Shown here one piece after another: positions 1 through 9,606 of a DNA stretch of 64,000 bases. Location: contig NZ_AP031575.1 in NCBI RefSeq assembly GCF_040436405.1, positions 1,816,501 to 1,880,500 of the forward strand, given 5' to 3'. The DNA is from Marinomonas sp. THO17 (lineage in GTDB: Bacteria; Pseudomonadota; Gammaproteobacteria; Pseudomonadales; Marinomonadaceae). Position numbers and translations under genes: made by a program. The first letter of the stretch is position 1; every line of letters starts with the position of its first letter. Below the pieces are notes generated by a model. The model was given only the letters and a program-made list of their open reading frames with translations, made no database searches and was not told where the DNA came from.

Positions 1-126
1 CAAACGGTAATCTATTTGCGCCTGATTGAACACATCTCGCGCCATAAAGATACGCTGAAGACTGGCAGGAAAATGAGTTGGAAACTGACAAGGTGCTGAA
101 GGCACAGATCGGCGTTCAATTCGCAT
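1..126 (-). CDS. recJ: RecJ single-strand exonuclease, N-terminus only
   Basis: The reverse strand opens with ATG at 126-124 and reads MRIERRSVPSAP..., continuing through LQRIFMARDV and QIDYRL off the left edge. This matches the usual N-terminus of RecJ (an IERR start, then a short helix ending in an ARxV motif and a D-Y/L-R-L segment). RecJ is a cytoplasmic 5'-3' single-strand DNA exonuclease of the DHH family used in recombination and mismatch repair. Only about 42 residues are visible, so the catalytic motifs cannot be checked. A recJ gene near thrC/hom/dsbC is common in gammaproteobacteria, which supports the call. Confidence 0.7.
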   Translation of the reverse strand, partial: MRIERRSVPSAPCQFPTHFPASLQRIFMARDVFNQAQIDYRL

Positions 127-200
127 AAATCACTCAACAAGAATCACAATGCCGCAAGCATATCATGAAACCTCATGATACTGAGCAAATCAACAATAGA

Positions 201-1307
201 CTAGCCATGTCGAGTTTGATTACGACCAGCACGTTTCGCACTGTATAAACGGCTATCTGCCAAACTAATGGCTTCGCGCAGGGATATTTTATTATCCATA
301 CCGGCCACTCCAAAGCTTAAAGTGACATGAAAGCGTTGATCTTGATAGCAAAACTCATGCTGCGCAACAGCTTCTCGTAGCGCTTCGGCTATGTTGAAGG
401 CTTGTTGTTTAGTGACATCAAACACGGCAAACAAAAATTCCTCACCTCCCCAACGGGAAGCCAAGGCTGAATCAGGCAATTCCGCTTTTACAATTTCAGC
501 AATGGCTTTTAATGAGTAATCTCCAGCATCATGACCATATTCATCGTTAACACGCTTAAAAAAATCCACATCGGCCAAGAGCAAATAGGCTTTAGGACAC
601 TTTTCTAACTCTTGGTACATACCACGGCGGTTAAACAAGTTGGTCAGCATGTCAGTATTCGCCATGAGTTTAAGCTTGGCTGACGTGACCTTTAACTCAT
701 GATTAAAATGTGACATGGAAAATTCGTATATACCAGATAGGAAAACAACTACCGCAAAAGCGAACAAAATACGTGACCGAAATGATGGCGGATAATCGTA
801 TGAAGAAAAAGGACCGTCAGTATAAAACATCAGCACCAGCAAACCAGTAAAAATAGCTAACTCGATCAGACCTTTCTTTAGCCCGTGAAGAAACAGGGCT
901 ACGGCAGGAACGCAAAATAACCAAACATGCCCGGTTCCATTCACTCCACCCGAATAAATAAGATACAAAATTAAGGCATATAATGGATAAATCACAAAAT
1001 GACCCGATATTTTATGATTATGAGTATGACGCAGATATACGTGATTTATCATGTATAAGAAGGCTGTTGCGATCAGTACAGCACCTAGCAATAATTTTTG
1101 CTGAAGAAGAGCGACGATACCAAGCGGGAGAGTGAAAAGTATACCGACACTGGCAAACAAGTTGATAATGAGTACACGGCGCACATCGTCGTCAGGTTTG
1201 CCTTTGACATCACCTGCATAGAAATAGATTATCCTAGATAATTGAGCTCGCATATTAGACGAGCTGGGCGGCTTTTCACGATACTCTTTTGCCATGTACT
1301 GATCCAA
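201..1307 (-). CDS. Membrane-bound diguanylate cyclase (GGDEF)
   Basis: A 368-residue protein with about six hydrophobic segments between residues 40 and 200, followed by a C-terminal GGDEF domain. The signature reads RWGGEEF and the metal/substrate region has ADVDFFKRVNDEYGHDAGD, so the active site looks intact. It should make cyclic di-GMP from two GTP at the inner membrane in response to a signal sensed by the membrane part. The position where an inhibitory RxxD I-site would sit (five residues before GGEEF) reads PDSA, so product inhibition at that site is probably absent. It stands alone between recJ and rsmE. Confidence 0.9.
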   Translation of the reverse strand: MDQYMAKEYREKPPSSSNMRAQLSRIIYFYAGDVKGKPDDDVRRVLIINLFASVGILFTLPLGIVALLQQKLLLGAVLIATAFLYMINHVYLRHTHNHKISGHFVIYPLYALILYLIYSGGVNGTGHVWLFCVPAVALFLHGLKKGLIELAIFTGLLVLMFYTDGPFSSYDYPPSFRSRILFAFAVVVFLSGIYEFSMSHFNHELKVTSAKLKLMANTDMLTNLFNRRGMYQELEKCPKAYLLLADVDFFKRVNDEYGHDAGDYSLKAIAEIVKAELPDSALASRWGGEEFLFAVFDVTKQQAFNIAEALREAVAQHEFCYQDQRFHVTLSFGVAGMDNKISLREAISLADSRLYSAKRAGRNQTRHG

Positions 1308-1447
1308 ACTTGTGTTACCTCAATTCTTTTGAGGCGATATCAGTTAGATTTTAACGCAAATGTGTGTAAGCCTCTGTTAAGAAATGCACGTTTTTACAAA
1401 CAATAACATGGCTAAGCTTAAAACTTGGGATTCAGGACACAATCGGC

Positions 1448-2167
1448 CTAGGCTGGATACAAACGAGACAGCAATACAGGCACAGCCGTCTCAACTTTCA
1501 GAATTCGTTGTCCAAGGTGTACGGCAGACATACCGGCTTCCAGCCACTTGGAGACTTCAAATTCATTCCAGCCACCTTCTGGCCCCAAAGCCAATACACA
1601 GGGCTCCTGTAAATCCACTGGACAAGCACTGGCTTGATAAGGGTGAGCTAACAAGCCCATTTTCCCTACTAATATATCAGGCAGTTGATCTTCGACAAAA
1701 GGACGGAATCTTGGCACCATAGTATAGTTTGGCATAATGGTATCTTTTGCCTGTTCTAACCCTTCCAACAAAATCTGATGAATGGACTCAGACTGTAACA
1801 CAGGACTTTGCCAATAACTCTTTTCCACCTTAGCAGAATGAATCAAATACAATTCTTTAACGCCCATAGCAGTAATATTATGCAAAGTCCGTTTTAGCAT
1901 ATTGGGTCTAGGCAATGCCATCACCAGAACCATAGGCAAGGCTTTAGGAGGTGCCTGAGTGAGCTGTAAAGAATGAATGTGTGCGGGCAAATCCGAACTG
2001 GCAGCTTGATATACGCCTTCCCCAAGCTGTTCACCTAATAACCCCACCCGTAATACATCTCCCGACTTCGCCTGAATCACGTGATGTATATGCGATTGTT
2101 GACGCTCCGACAAGGCGTAGCGCCCTTCAGACAAACTCAAGTTAGGTTCCAATAAAATCAGATTCAT
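1448..2167 (-). CDS. rsmE: 16S rRNA (uracil-1498-N3)-methyltransferase
   Basis: The protein begins MNLILLEPNLSL from the ATG at 2167; a longer reading to 2212 is possible but adds a 15-residue tail unlike the family. It has the SPOUT-family layout: an N-terminal PUA-like domain (residues 1-70) and a C-terminal knotted methyltransferase domain with the ALGPEGGWNEFE motif and the LGQRILKVETA motif near the end, both diagnostic of RsmE. It methylates U1498 of 16S rRNA in the assembled small subunit using S-adenosylmethionine. At about 239 residues it is normal length. Confidence 0.95.
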   Translation of the reverse strand: MNLILLEPNLSLSEGRYALSERQQSHIHHVIQAKSGDVLRVGLLGEQLGEGVYQAASSDLPAHIHSLQLTQAPPKALPMVLVMALPRPNMLKRTLHNITAMGVKELYLIHSAKVEKSYWQSPVLQSESIHQILLEGLEQAKDTIMPNYTMVPRFRPFVEDQLPDILVGKMGLLAHPYQASACPVDLQEPCVLALGPEGGWNEFEVSKWLEAGMSAVHLGQRILKVETAVPVLLSRLYPA

Positions 2168-2201
2168 ATGCTTAAGTTTACACGAGAGGATGGTTTGCAA
2201 A

Positions 2202-2228
2202 ATCACGGCCATATATTATGGCCGTGAT
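2202..2228 (-). terminator. Rho-independent terminator after thrC
   Basis: A perfect 12-bp inverted repeat (2202-2213 with 2217-2228, 3-base loop) lies just downstream of the thrC stop on the minus strand and is followed on that strand by four Ts. It would end the hom-thrC transcript before or within the rsmE leader. Confidence 0.75.
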
Positions 2229-2255
2229 AACAAGTTGATGGATTAATGACTTTGT

Positions 2256-3641
2256 TTAGATTCTTTCAGCAACAAAAGACTGCACTTTCGCTAATTCATT
2301 ATCCAACACAGAATAAGACTCTTTACGCTCAAACAAGTCTTTCATGTGTTCAGGTAAATTAGGTGATTCACAAGCGGCTTTTTCGACTGCTTCAGGGAAT
2401 TTCACAGGATGTGCTGTCGCCAAGGTAATCATAGGCACGGACGTGTCTTTCCAGCATTGTCTTGCTGCTTCCAAACCAATTGCGGTATGAGGATCTAACA
2501 AATATTGAGTCTTAGCATGAACATCGGCAATGACTTCACACGTACGTTTGTCGTCCACTTTATAACTGTCAAAATTCTCTTTTACATAAGACCAAGCTTG
2601 ATCATTTAACATCACATCACCTTGATTGAAACGCGCCATCAAGTCATCAATTGCAGCGCCATCTCGGCCATGCGCATCAAACAACAGACGCTCAAAGTTA
2701 CTCGATACCATAATATCCATACTTGGTGACAAGGTCACATTCAAAGCTTGGCGACTCATGTCATTTTCAGCAATTACGCGGTGCAAAATATCATTCTGAT
2801 TGGTTGCCACCACCAGCTGATCCACTGGCAAGCCCATTTTCTTAGCCAAGTAACCAGCGAAGATGTCACCAAAGTTACCCGTTGGCACAGAGAAAGAGAC
2901 TTTACGATGTGGCGCACCAACCGCCAAAGCGGAGGAAAAGTAGTAAACGATCTGCGCCATAATACGCGCCCAGTTAATCGAGTTGACCGCACCAAGCTTA
3001 GCACCATTTAAGAAAGACTGGTCTGCAAAGCTGGATTTCACCATGCCTTGGCAATCATCAAAGTTGCCTTTTACTGCAATATTAAACACATTATCATCGA
3101 TTACTGTCGTCATTTGACGGCGCTGCACTTCAGAAACGCGTTGATAAGGGTGCAAAATAAAAATACTTAAATGATCCGAATGACGACAACCTTCAATGGC
3201 CGCAGAGCCAGTATCGCCAGAGGTTGCGCCCATGATAACCAGTTTCTCATTGCGCTGTGCCAATACATAATCCATTAAACGGCCTAACAGCTGCAATGCA
3301 AAATCTTTAAAGGCTAAGGTTGGGCCGCGGAACAGTTCCAATACCCATTCGTTATTACCTACTTGCACCATTGGCGCAATGGATTCGTGGTTAAAACTTG
3401 AGTAAGCATCCTCAATCATGGCTTTAAAAGCGTCTTGCGGGATATCCCCCTCAACAAATGGCCACATCACTTTAAAAGCCAAATCTTGGTAGCGTAAACT
3501 GGCCCAAGAAGCGATTTCTTCCTTACTAAAATGAGGCAAGGTTTCTGGTACGTACAAGCCGCCATCGTTTGCCAAACCAGCCAATAACACATCACCAAAC
3601 GACAGAGCTGGTGCTTTACCACGAGTTGAAATGTATTTCAT
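2256..3641 (-). CDS. thrC: Threonine synthase
   Basis: A 461-residue protein starting MKYISTRGKAPALSFGDVL. It is a PLP enzyme: the FKDFALQLLG segment near residue 115 contains the Schiff-base lysine, and MGATSGDTGSAA is the phosphate-binding loop. It converts O-phospho-L-homoserine to threonine, the last step of threonine synthesis. It is of the long gammaproteobacterial/yeast type. It follows hom by 11 bases on the same strand, so the two form an operon linking homoserine formation to threonine, although thrB (homoserine kinase) is not in the window. Confidence 0.97.
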   Translation of the reverse strand: MKYISTRGKAPALSFGDVLLAGLANDGGLYVPETLPHFSKEEIASWASLRYQDLAFKVMWPFVEGDIPQDAFKAMIEDAYSSFNHESIAPMVQVGNNEWVLELFRGPTLAFKDFALQLLGRLMDYVLAQRNEKLVIMGATSGDTGSAAIEGCRHSDHLSIFILHPYQRVSEVQRRQMTTVIDDNVFNIAVKGNFDDCQGMVKSSFADQSFLNGAKLGAVNSINWARIMAQIVYYFSSALAVGAPHRKVSFSVPTGNFGDIFAGYLAKKMGLPVDQLVVATNQNDILHRVIAENDMSRQALNVTLSPSMDIMVSSNFERLLFDAHGRDGAAIDDLMARFNQGDVMLNDQAWSYVKENFDSYKVDDKRTCEVIADVHAKTQYLLDPHTAIGLEAARQCWKDTSVPMITLATAHPVKFPEAVEKAACESPNLPEHMKDLFERKESYSVLDNELAKVQSFVAERI

Positions 3642-3652
3642 AGTATTCTCTC

Positions 3653-4981
3653 TTAAGCCAAGTTTTCGACACGGATACGTTGCACAGAGCCCGCAACGTC
3701 TGGCAATGCTTCAATGGCTGCAATCGCAGCATTCATATTGCGTTCTTTTACTTCATGCGTCATAACTACTAAAGGCACAAGATCACTGCCCTCACGCTCT
3801 CGCTGAATCAAAGATTCAATACTGATGCCATTATGAGACAGAATCTGGGTAATGTTGGCCAATACGCCAGCACGATCTTGAATCGTCATGTTCAGGAAAA
3901 AACCACATTCAATTTCTTCCACTGGCAAAATATCCGTATCAGACAAAGAGTCCGCCTGAAAAGCCAAATGTGGTACACGATTAGTCGGATCGGCTGTCAA
4001 AGTACGAGCCACATCAATTACATCAGCCACAACAGAAGAACCAGTCGGCAAAGCACCTGCTCCCGCACCATAAGTTAAGGTTGGGCCAACGGCATCACCT
4101 TGCACCATGATGGCATTCATAACGCCATTCACATTGGCCAAAAGTTGTTTACGTGAAATCAAGGTTGGATGTACGCGCAGTTCAATACCTTGTTTAGTAC
4201 TACGAGCAATGCCAAGATGCTTCACGGCATAGCCAAGCTCATCAGCAAAGGCAACGTCTTCCGAGGTAATGCGACTGATGCCTTCCGTATAGGTCTTTTC
4301 AAACTGTAAAGGAATACCAAACGCAATGGACGCCAAAATAGTCAATTTATGTGCGGCATCAATACCTTCAACATCAAAAGTAGGGTCAGCTTCGGCGTAA
4401 CCTAATGCTTGAGCTTCGGTCAACACATCATCAAAAGTGCGTTTTTTCTCACTCATTTCAGTCAAGATAAAATTACCTGTGCCATTGATGATGCCCGCTA
4501 ACCAGTCAATGCGGTTAGCCGAAAGGCCCTCTCGTACCGCTTTGATAATTGGAATTCCACCAGCAACGGCAGCTTCGAAGGCAACAATAACGCCTTTCTC
4601 CTGCGCCTTGGCAAAAATTTCATTACCATGCTCTGCAATCAAGGCTTTGTTGGCTGTCACAACATGTTTGCCATTTTCAAGTGCCGTCATCACCAGCTCT
4701 CTGGCCACGCTAGTGCCACCAATCAGCTCAAGAACAATATCAATCTCTGGGTTATTCGCCACGTCGAAAATGTCACGGGTCACATCAATGCCTGTTGTGT
4801 CACATGCCTCATTGTCACGACGAGCTCCCACCTGCTCAATAACAATACTGCGACCAACCCGTCGTGTGATTTCTTCTGCATTTTTGCGCAGAATATTAAA
4901 ACTACCGGATCCTACTGTTCCCAGCCCACAAATTCCGACTTTTACCGGTTTCAAAACATTACCCCACAGAGATGATTTCAT
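3653..4981 (-). CDS. hom: Homoserine dehydrogenase
   Basis: NAD(P)-dependent reduction of aspartate semialdehyde to homoserine. The Rossmann motif GICGLGTVGSG is near the start; the catalytic region has GGIPIIKAVREGL, then INGTGNFILTEM and GYAEADPTFDVEG, all family hallmarks. A C-terminal ACT domain (from about residue 355, with the segment FFLNMTIQDRAGVLANI) suggests feedback control by threonine. I chose the ATG at 4981 (MKSSLWGNVLKPVKVG); the upstream in-frame extension is not conserved in the family. It is first in the hom-thrC operon. Confidence 0.96.
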   Translation of the reverse strand: MKSSLWGNVLKPVKVGICGLGTVGSGSFNILRKNAEEITRRVGRSIVIEQVGARRDNEACDTTGIDVTRDIFDVANNPEIDIVLELIGGTSVARELVMTALENGKHVVTANKALIAEHGNEIFAKAQEKGVIVAFEAAVAGGIPIIKAVREGLSANRIDWLAGIINGTGNFILTEMSEKKRTFDDVLTEAQALGYAEADPTFDVEGIDAAHKLTILASIAFGIPLQFEKTYTEGISRITSEDVAFADELGYAVKHLGIARSTKQGIELRVHPTLISRKQLLANVNGVMNAIMVQGDAVGPTLTYGAGAGALPTGSSVVADVIDVARTLTADPTNRVPHLAFQADSLSDTDILPVEEIECGFFLNMTIQDRAGVLANITQILSHNGISIESLIQREREGSDLVPLVVMTHEVKERNMNAAIAAIEALPDVAGSVQRIRVENLA

Positions 4982-5090
4982 TATTTGTTGTTGGTTTATA
5001 AAGCGCCATATTATAACGCCAGAAGCAAACAAACCCAACGCAGAAAGAACTGAACTAGGCCCATGTTCAGTGGATTATTTTGCAATAAGA

Positions 5091-5807
5091 CTATAACCCA
5101 AGCCGAGCAGCCAATTCTTTTGGCGGTAAATAACCCGGTAGGAAAGTACCATTGCCTAAGACAATACTGGGTGTACCACGAACCCCCAGTTCATTACCCA
5201 ATTGATATTGACTGGCGACCGGGTTCGCGCATTTATTTTCTGGCACATCCTGACCTAGTTTGGCCTTTGTCATCCAAGCTTTTGGATCGTCTGAACACCA
5301 GATACTGACCATCTTACGATAAGCCGTCGAACCAACCCCAGCTCTTGGATAGGCCAAATAACGCACACTAATTCCCATCTCGTTTAAAGCGGCTACATCG
5401 TTATGCAACATTCTGCAGTAACCACAATCCACGTCGGTAAACACAGTGATGTGTGCCTTTTCATTCGCCGCCTGAAAAATCACCATATCTTTTTCAGGCA
5501 AAGATTCAACTTGTGCCATCTTAGCCTGTTGGGTTTCGTTCACCAGACCTTGTTCACTGATCTTGTATAAATCACCGGCGATCAGATATTGACCGTTTTT
5601 CGTAGCATGTAAGGTAGGGCCGTTCTGCAAATGCACCACATACAAACCTGCTTCTTCATGCCATTCCAATGAATCGATACTGTATTGTGGCAAAGCCGAT
5701 TGCAGTGTTTGTCGTAGTTGAGTTTGATCTGCGTAACTGGAAGATAAAGGGAGCAAGAAAGCGGCAGCGAAGAACACTCGTGCCCATTGCGCAAGGGTAT
5801 GTTTCAT
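5091..5807 (-). CDS. dsbC: Periplasmic thiol:disulfide interchange protein DsbC
   Basis: A 238-residue protein with a clear signal peptide (hydrophobic core FFAAAFLLPLSSSYA, cleavage near residue 26). The N-terminal dimerisation domain is followed by a thioredoxin fold whose active site reads DCGYCRML (CxxC) and whose cis-proline loop reads GVRGTPSIVL. Family role: isomerises wrong disulfides in secreted proteins and is kept reduced by DsbD. This fits a genome with type II secretion, whose cargo folds in the periplasm. It lies upstream of hom on the same strand, as in Pseudomonas. Confidence 0.95.
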   Translation of the reverse strand: MKHTLAQWARVFFAAAFLLPLSSSYADQTQLRQTLQSALPQYSIDSLEWHEEAGLYVVHLQNGPTLHATKNGQYLIAGDLYKISEQGLVNETQQAKMAQVESLPEKDMVIFQAANEKAHITVFTDVDCGYCRMLHNDVAALNEMGISVRYLAYPRAGVGSTAYRKMVSIWCSDDPKAWMTKAKLGQDVPENKCANPVASQYQLGNELGVRGTPSIVLGNGTFLPGYLPPKELAARLGL

Positions 5808-5870
5808 GAAAACCTCAAAGACATGTGAATGGTCTCTATTAGGCCATATGATGGGGGGTTAGTTCCACAA

Positions 5871-5896
5871 AAAAAGGCGACTCTCGTCGCCTTTTT
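5871..5896 (-). terminator. Rho-independent terminator after rplS
   Basis: An 11-bp stem (5871-5881 with 5886-5896) with a four-base loop, A-tract on one side and T-tract on the other. It lies 12 bases beyond the rplS stop and closes the ribosomal/tRNA-modification operon; its symmetry would also let it work in the other direction. Confidence 0.9.
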
Positions 5897-5908
5897 AAGG
5901 AAGAAGTA

Positions 5909-6271
5909 TTAGCGCTTAGCCAACTTCTCTTTAATACGTGCAGATTTACCAGAACGCTCGCGCAAGTAGTAGATCTTAGCTTGACGAACATCACCGCGGC
6001 GTTTCACTTCAATACTCTCAACCAATGGGCTGTAAGTTTGGAAAGCACGCTCAACACCAACACCACTAGAAATTTTACGAACAGTGAATGCTGAGTTCAA
6101 GCCACGATTACGCTTAGAGATTACAACACCTTCATAGGCCTGTAGACGCTCACGTGAACCTTCTTTAACTTTAACCTGAACAACAACAGTGTCACCAGGC
6201 GCAAACGCTGGAACTTCTTTTGTCATTTGTTCAGCTTCTAACTGCTGAATCAGTTTAGTTTTATTACTCAT
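5909..6271 (-). CDS. rplS: 50S ribosomal protein L19
   Basis: 120 residues, starting [16 protein letters not shown], with the L19 motifs [27 protein letters not shown] and the basic end [20 protein letters not shown]19 sits at the 30S-50S interface. It is the last gene of the rpsP-rimM-trmD-rplS operon, the classic bacterial order, and is followed by a strong terminator. Confidence 0.98.
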   Translation of the reverse strand: MSNKTKLIQQLEAEQMTKEVPAFAPGDTVVVQVKVKEGSRERLQAYEGVVISKRNRGLNSAFTVRKISSGVGVERAFQTYSPLVESIEVKRRGDVRQAKIYYLRERSGKSARIKEKLAKR

Positions 6272-6338
6272 GGATGTGACTCCTAATAATATGGTTTCTT
6301 ATCAAATCGAAGGCTCTTCTCTGATAAGCTCGCAATTC

Positions 6339-7091
6339 CTACTCTGCCGAGGTTGAATCTTCAGTTTCGCGAATAAACTCTGCTAACAACTTTTGCTGTT
6401 CCTTGTCCAACTCAAGGTTCTGCAAAAGGTCTGGCCGGCGTTGCCAAGTTCTTCCGAGCTTCTGCTTTAAGCGCCAGCGTCTTATCTCCTCATGGTTGCC
6501 ACTAAGCAGTACCGGTGGCACAGGCTCACCATTAAGCACTTCTGGGCGAGTATAATGCGGACAATCCAGCAAACCATCAGCAAACGAATCTTCCTCTGCT
6601 GAAGCCTGCTTTCCAAGTACACCTGGAACCATCCGAAAAACAGCATCCATAAGCACCATTGCCGGCAACTCACCACCACTTAGGACAAAGTCGCCGATGG
6701 ACCACTCCTCATCAATCTCAGACTGAATGAGACGCTCATCAACACCTTCATAACGACCTGCTACCAGAATAAATTCTGCTTGTTTAGCAAGCTGTTGCAC
6801 GCCTTCTTGCGTTAGCGTACGCCCTTGAGGGGATAAATAAATAACTTTTGCGTTGGGTACAGTTTGTTTTGCACTCACAATCGCATCTTTGAGAGGTTGA
6901 ACTTTCATCAACATCCCAGGACCACCACCATAAGGTCGATCATCCACAGTCTTATGACGGTCATGAGTAAAGTCACGGGGATTCACAAAATCCACCTCAA
7001 CCAACCCAGACTTAATGGCTCTGCCCGTTACGCCGTATTGGGTAATGGCTTGAAACATTTCCGGAAAGAGCGATATAACGCTTACCTTCAC
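6339..7091 (-). CDS. trmD: tRNA (guanine-37-N1)-methyltransferase
   Basis: 250 residues beginning [16 protein letters not shown], the standard TrmD start. The SPOUT knot motifs [24 protein letters not shown] and [14 protein letters not shown] are all present, and the C-terminal helical domain is complete. It methylates G37 next to the anticodon to prevent +1 frameshifts. It sits between rimM and rplS in the conserved operon. Confidence 0.98.
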   Translation of the reverse strand: MKVSVISLFPEMFQAITQYGVTGRAIKSGLVEVDFVNPRDFTHDRHKTVDDRPYGGGPGMLMKVQPLKDAIVSAKQTVPNAKVIYLSPQGRTLTQEGVQQLAKQAEFILVAGRYEGVDERLIQSEIDEEWSIGDFVLSGGELPAMVLMDAVFRMVPGVLGKQASAEEDSFADGLLDCPHYTRPEVLNGEPVPPVLLSGNHEEIRRWRLKQKLGRTWQRRPDLLQNLELDKEQQKLLAEFIRETEDSTSAE

Positions 7092-7113
7092 GTAATTGAC
7101 CTCAGCTTATCGA

Positions 7114-7659
7114 TTAAAATTCCGGATCCCAATTTACCAGCATTTCTTGCTGTTCCAAATCAACATTTAGAACATATGTCTCTGGTACATAAGGAATCAG
7201 GCGTTCTTCACGATCAAAACTTCCTTCACACGCACGGACAACGATCACATCATTCGCACCGGTTTCCATAAGTTGAGAAACCTTCCCCAAGAGGACACCC
7301 TCTTCGGTAATTACCCTAAGACCTTCTAACTGACTCCAGTAAAAATCACCGTCGTCCAATTCAGGAAGATCTTTTGCATCGATATATATGTCTAAACCAC
7401 AAATCTCTTTTACTTGATCTCTGTCGCTGTAGCCTTTTATCGAGGCAACCAAACCACGCCCTTGCAGACGACCTTGGCCTAACTCTACGGTTTTCCACCC
7501 ACTTGGAGTGTTCAACCACCAATGCTTATAATCAAAGATTCCTTGCATCGGTTCAGTGTGTGAATACAACTTCACCCACCCTTTAACACCATAAACAGAT
7601 GTAATGCGTCCAACCACAAGGGCTTGCTCAGGAGCGGCCACTTGCTTTACCTTAGACAT
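7114..7659 (-). CDS. rimM: 16S rRNA processing protein RimM
   Basis: 181 residues. The N-terminal RimM domain carries VVGRITSVYGVKGWVKLYSHTEP, then a linker and the C-terminal PRC-barrel part ending IPYVPETYVLNVDLE and the usual LVNWDPEF. RimM binds S19 and helps mature the 30S head domain. It lies between rpsP and trmD with short spacers, so it is cotranscribed. Confidence 0.97.
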   Translation of the reverse strand: MSKVKQVAAPEQALVVGRITSVYGVKGWVKLYSHTEPMQGIFDYKHWWLNTPSGWKTVELGQGRLQGRGLVASIKGYSDRDQVKEICGLDIYIDAKDLPELDDGDFYWSQLEGLRVITEEGVLLGKVSQLMETGANDVIVVRACEGSFDREERLIPYVPETYVLNVDLEQQEMLVNWDPEF

Positions 7660-7674
7660 AGCACTACCTCTGAA

Positions 7675-7923
7675 TTAAGCGTTTTTGCTGGCTTCTTTAA
7701 CAAGCTTAGCAGCACGGTCAGATAGCTGAGCGCCTTGGCTAACCCAGTGATTTACACGATCTAGATCGATGCGTAAACGTTCTTCTTGACCACGAGCAAT
7801 AGGATTAAAGAAACCCAAACGCTCGATATAACGACCATCACGAGCACGACGGCTATCAGCCACGTTCAAGTGATAGAATGGGCGCTTCTTAGAGCCACCA
7901 CGAGAAAGACGAATAGTTACCAT
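7675..7923 (-). CDS. rpsP: 30S ribosomal protein S16
   Basis: 82 residues, [19 protein letters not shown]..., with the family's [14 protein letters not shown] segment. It is the first gene of the rpsP-rimM-trmD-rplS operon; its leader (7924-8026) is preceded by the ffh terminator, so a promoter should lie in that short gap. Confidence 0.98.
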   Translation of the reverse strand: MVTIRLSRGGSKKRPFYHLNVADSRRARDGRYIERLGFFNPIARGQEERLRIDLDRVNHWVSQGAQLSDRAAKLVKEASKNA

Positions 7924-8026
7924 ATGATTGGTTCCTTATTGCTTAACGAAACACCTCTTGCCGAGTCCTTTTTGACTCATACTACAAGAAGGCGGCATAT
8001 TCTAGTCTATAAAGCAGAAAAACAAA

Positions 8027-8045
8027 AGGGCGAATCAATCGCCCT
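8027..8045 (-). terminator. Rho-independent terminator after ffh
   Basis: A 7-bp GC-rich stem (8027-8033 with 8039-8045), followed on the minus strand by TTTG and five Ts. It separates ffh from rpsP. Confidence 0.8.
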
Positions 8046-8099
8046 GTTAATAAAAATCGTACTTTTTTTGCTAAAGTCAGAAAAAACAAGCCAATAGGC

Positions 8100-9476
8100 T
8101 TACAACTTAGGAAATCCACCACCTGGAAGACCACCAGGCATCATCCCCCCAAGACCTCGCATCATTTTTTTCATGCCGCCTTTACTACTGAATTTCTTCA
8201 TCATCTTCTGCATTTGTTTATGCTGCTTAAGCAAACGATTCAGATCCTGAATTTGCAAACCCGCACCAGCCGAGATACGTTTTTTACGCGATCCATTAAT
8301 CACATCAGGATTACGACGTTCTGCTGGCGTCATGGAATTGATCAAGGCCTCCATACGCACAAACATCTTATCATCAACTTGATCTTGAATATTGCCCAAT
8401 TGCCCCATGCCCGGTAACTTGTCCAACATAGAGCTCATGCCACCCATGTTTTTCATCTGCTGCAATTGTTCTTTGAAATCTTCCAAATCAAAGCCTTTGC
8501 CTTTTTTCAGCTTTCCGGCCAGCTTCTCGGCTTTATCCTTATCAATTTTTTGTTCCGCTTCCTCAATCAAAGAAAGCATATCGCCCATTCCTAGTATGCG
8601 CGACGCGAGACGATCTGGATGGAAAGGCTCCAAGGCATCGGTTTTTTCACCTACACCTAAGAACTTAATTGGCTTACCCGTAATATGACGCACAGAAAGC
8701 GCGGCACCACCACGTGCATCACCATCCGTTTTGGTCAACACCACCCCTGTCAACGGCAGCACATCACCAAATGCCTTGGCCGTATTGGCGGCATCTTGAC
8801 CTGTCATAGAATCGACAACAAACAAGGTTTCAATAGGATTAACTGCGGCATGTAAGGCTTTGATTTCGCCCATCATGTCTTCATCAATCGCCAAGCGACC
8901 TGCGGTATCGACGATCACCACATCTTTGTGCGCTTTACGGGCATAATCAATGGCATTGTTTGCAATGTCGATTGGCTTTTGTGAGAGATCACTGGCGATA
9001 AAGTCAACGCCAATTTCATTCGCTAAGGTTTCAAGCTGTTTGATCGCGGCTGGGCGATATACGTCCGCACTGACCACAGAAACGGACTTTTTCTCACGTT
9101 CTTTAAGGTATTTTGCCAGTTTGGCAGTCGACGTGGTTTTACCTGCCCCTTGTAGACCCGCCATCAAGATAACCGCAGGACGTGCAGCACGCAGGTTCAG
9201 GCCATCATTCGCCTGCCCCATAACGGTTTCTAATTCTTGTTTAACAATTTTAAGAAAGACTTGCCCGGGGCTCAGACTTTTGGTGACTTCCGTACCAACG
9301 GCTCTTTCTTTTACCGCCCCAATAAAGTCTTTAACAACCGGTAAAGCGACGTCCGCTTCCAATAGCGCCATGCGCACTTCGCGCAACACATCTTTAATAT
9401 TGTCTTCGGTTAATTTGGCTTTTCCTCGAATGCGATCTAAGGAGGAAGTTAAGCGTTCCGATAAATTGTCGAACAT
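8100..9476 (-). CDS. ffh: Signal recognition particle protein Ffh
   Basis: 458 residues: an N-terminal four-helix domain (MFDNLSERLTSSLDRI), an SRP GTPase domain with the P-loop GLQGAGKTTSTAKLA near residue 107, the VDTAGR motif and TKTDGDARGG, then a methionine-rich M domain ending in MMPGGLPGGGFPKL. It binds signal sequences on nascent chains and 4.5S RNA and delivers membrane proteins to FtsY. It is divergent from ypjD, so the 130-base gap between them should hold two promoters. Confidence 0.98.
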   Translation of the reverse strand: MFDNLSERLTSSLDRIRGKAKLTEDNIKDVLREVRMALLEADVALPVVKDFIGAVKERAVGTEVTKSLSPGQVFLKIVKQELETVMGQANDGLNLRAARPAVILMAGLQGAGKTTSTAKLAKYLKEREKKSVSVVSADVYRPAAIKQLETLANEIGVDFIASDLSQKPIDIANNAIDYARKAHKDVVIVDTAGRLAIDEDMMGEIKALHAAVNPIETLFVVDSMTGQDAANTAKAFGDVLPLTGVVLTKTDGDARGGAALSVRHITGKPIKFLGVGEKTDALEPFHPDRLASRILGMGDMLSLIEEAEQKIDKDKAEKLAGKLKKGKGFDLEDFKEQLQQMKNMGGMSSMLDKLPGMGQLGNIQDQVDDKMFVRMEALINSMTPAERRNPDVINGSRKKRISAGAGLQIQDLNRLLKQHKQMQKMMKKFSSKGGMKKMMRGLGGMMPGGLPGGGFPKL

Positions 9477-9606
9477 ATTGCCCTCAAATTTGGCTCAAGA
9501 ATGGAAAAAAACCGACCGTTTCAGTTTATCCAAGGTGAAATTGGTTTTATTATAACGGATAAATGAGTATCACCCTATACCTTTACTAAGCGGACAGCAC
9601 AGTTTC

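Noticed and set aside
4437-5096. Open frame of 219 codons on the plus strand
   Set aside because: It lies antisense to hom, has no ribosome binding site and encodes a low-complexity Ser/Thr/Leu-rich protein typical of a shadow frame.
8950-9555. Open frame of 201 codons on the plus strand
   Set aside because: Antisense to ffh, a certain gene; no family features.
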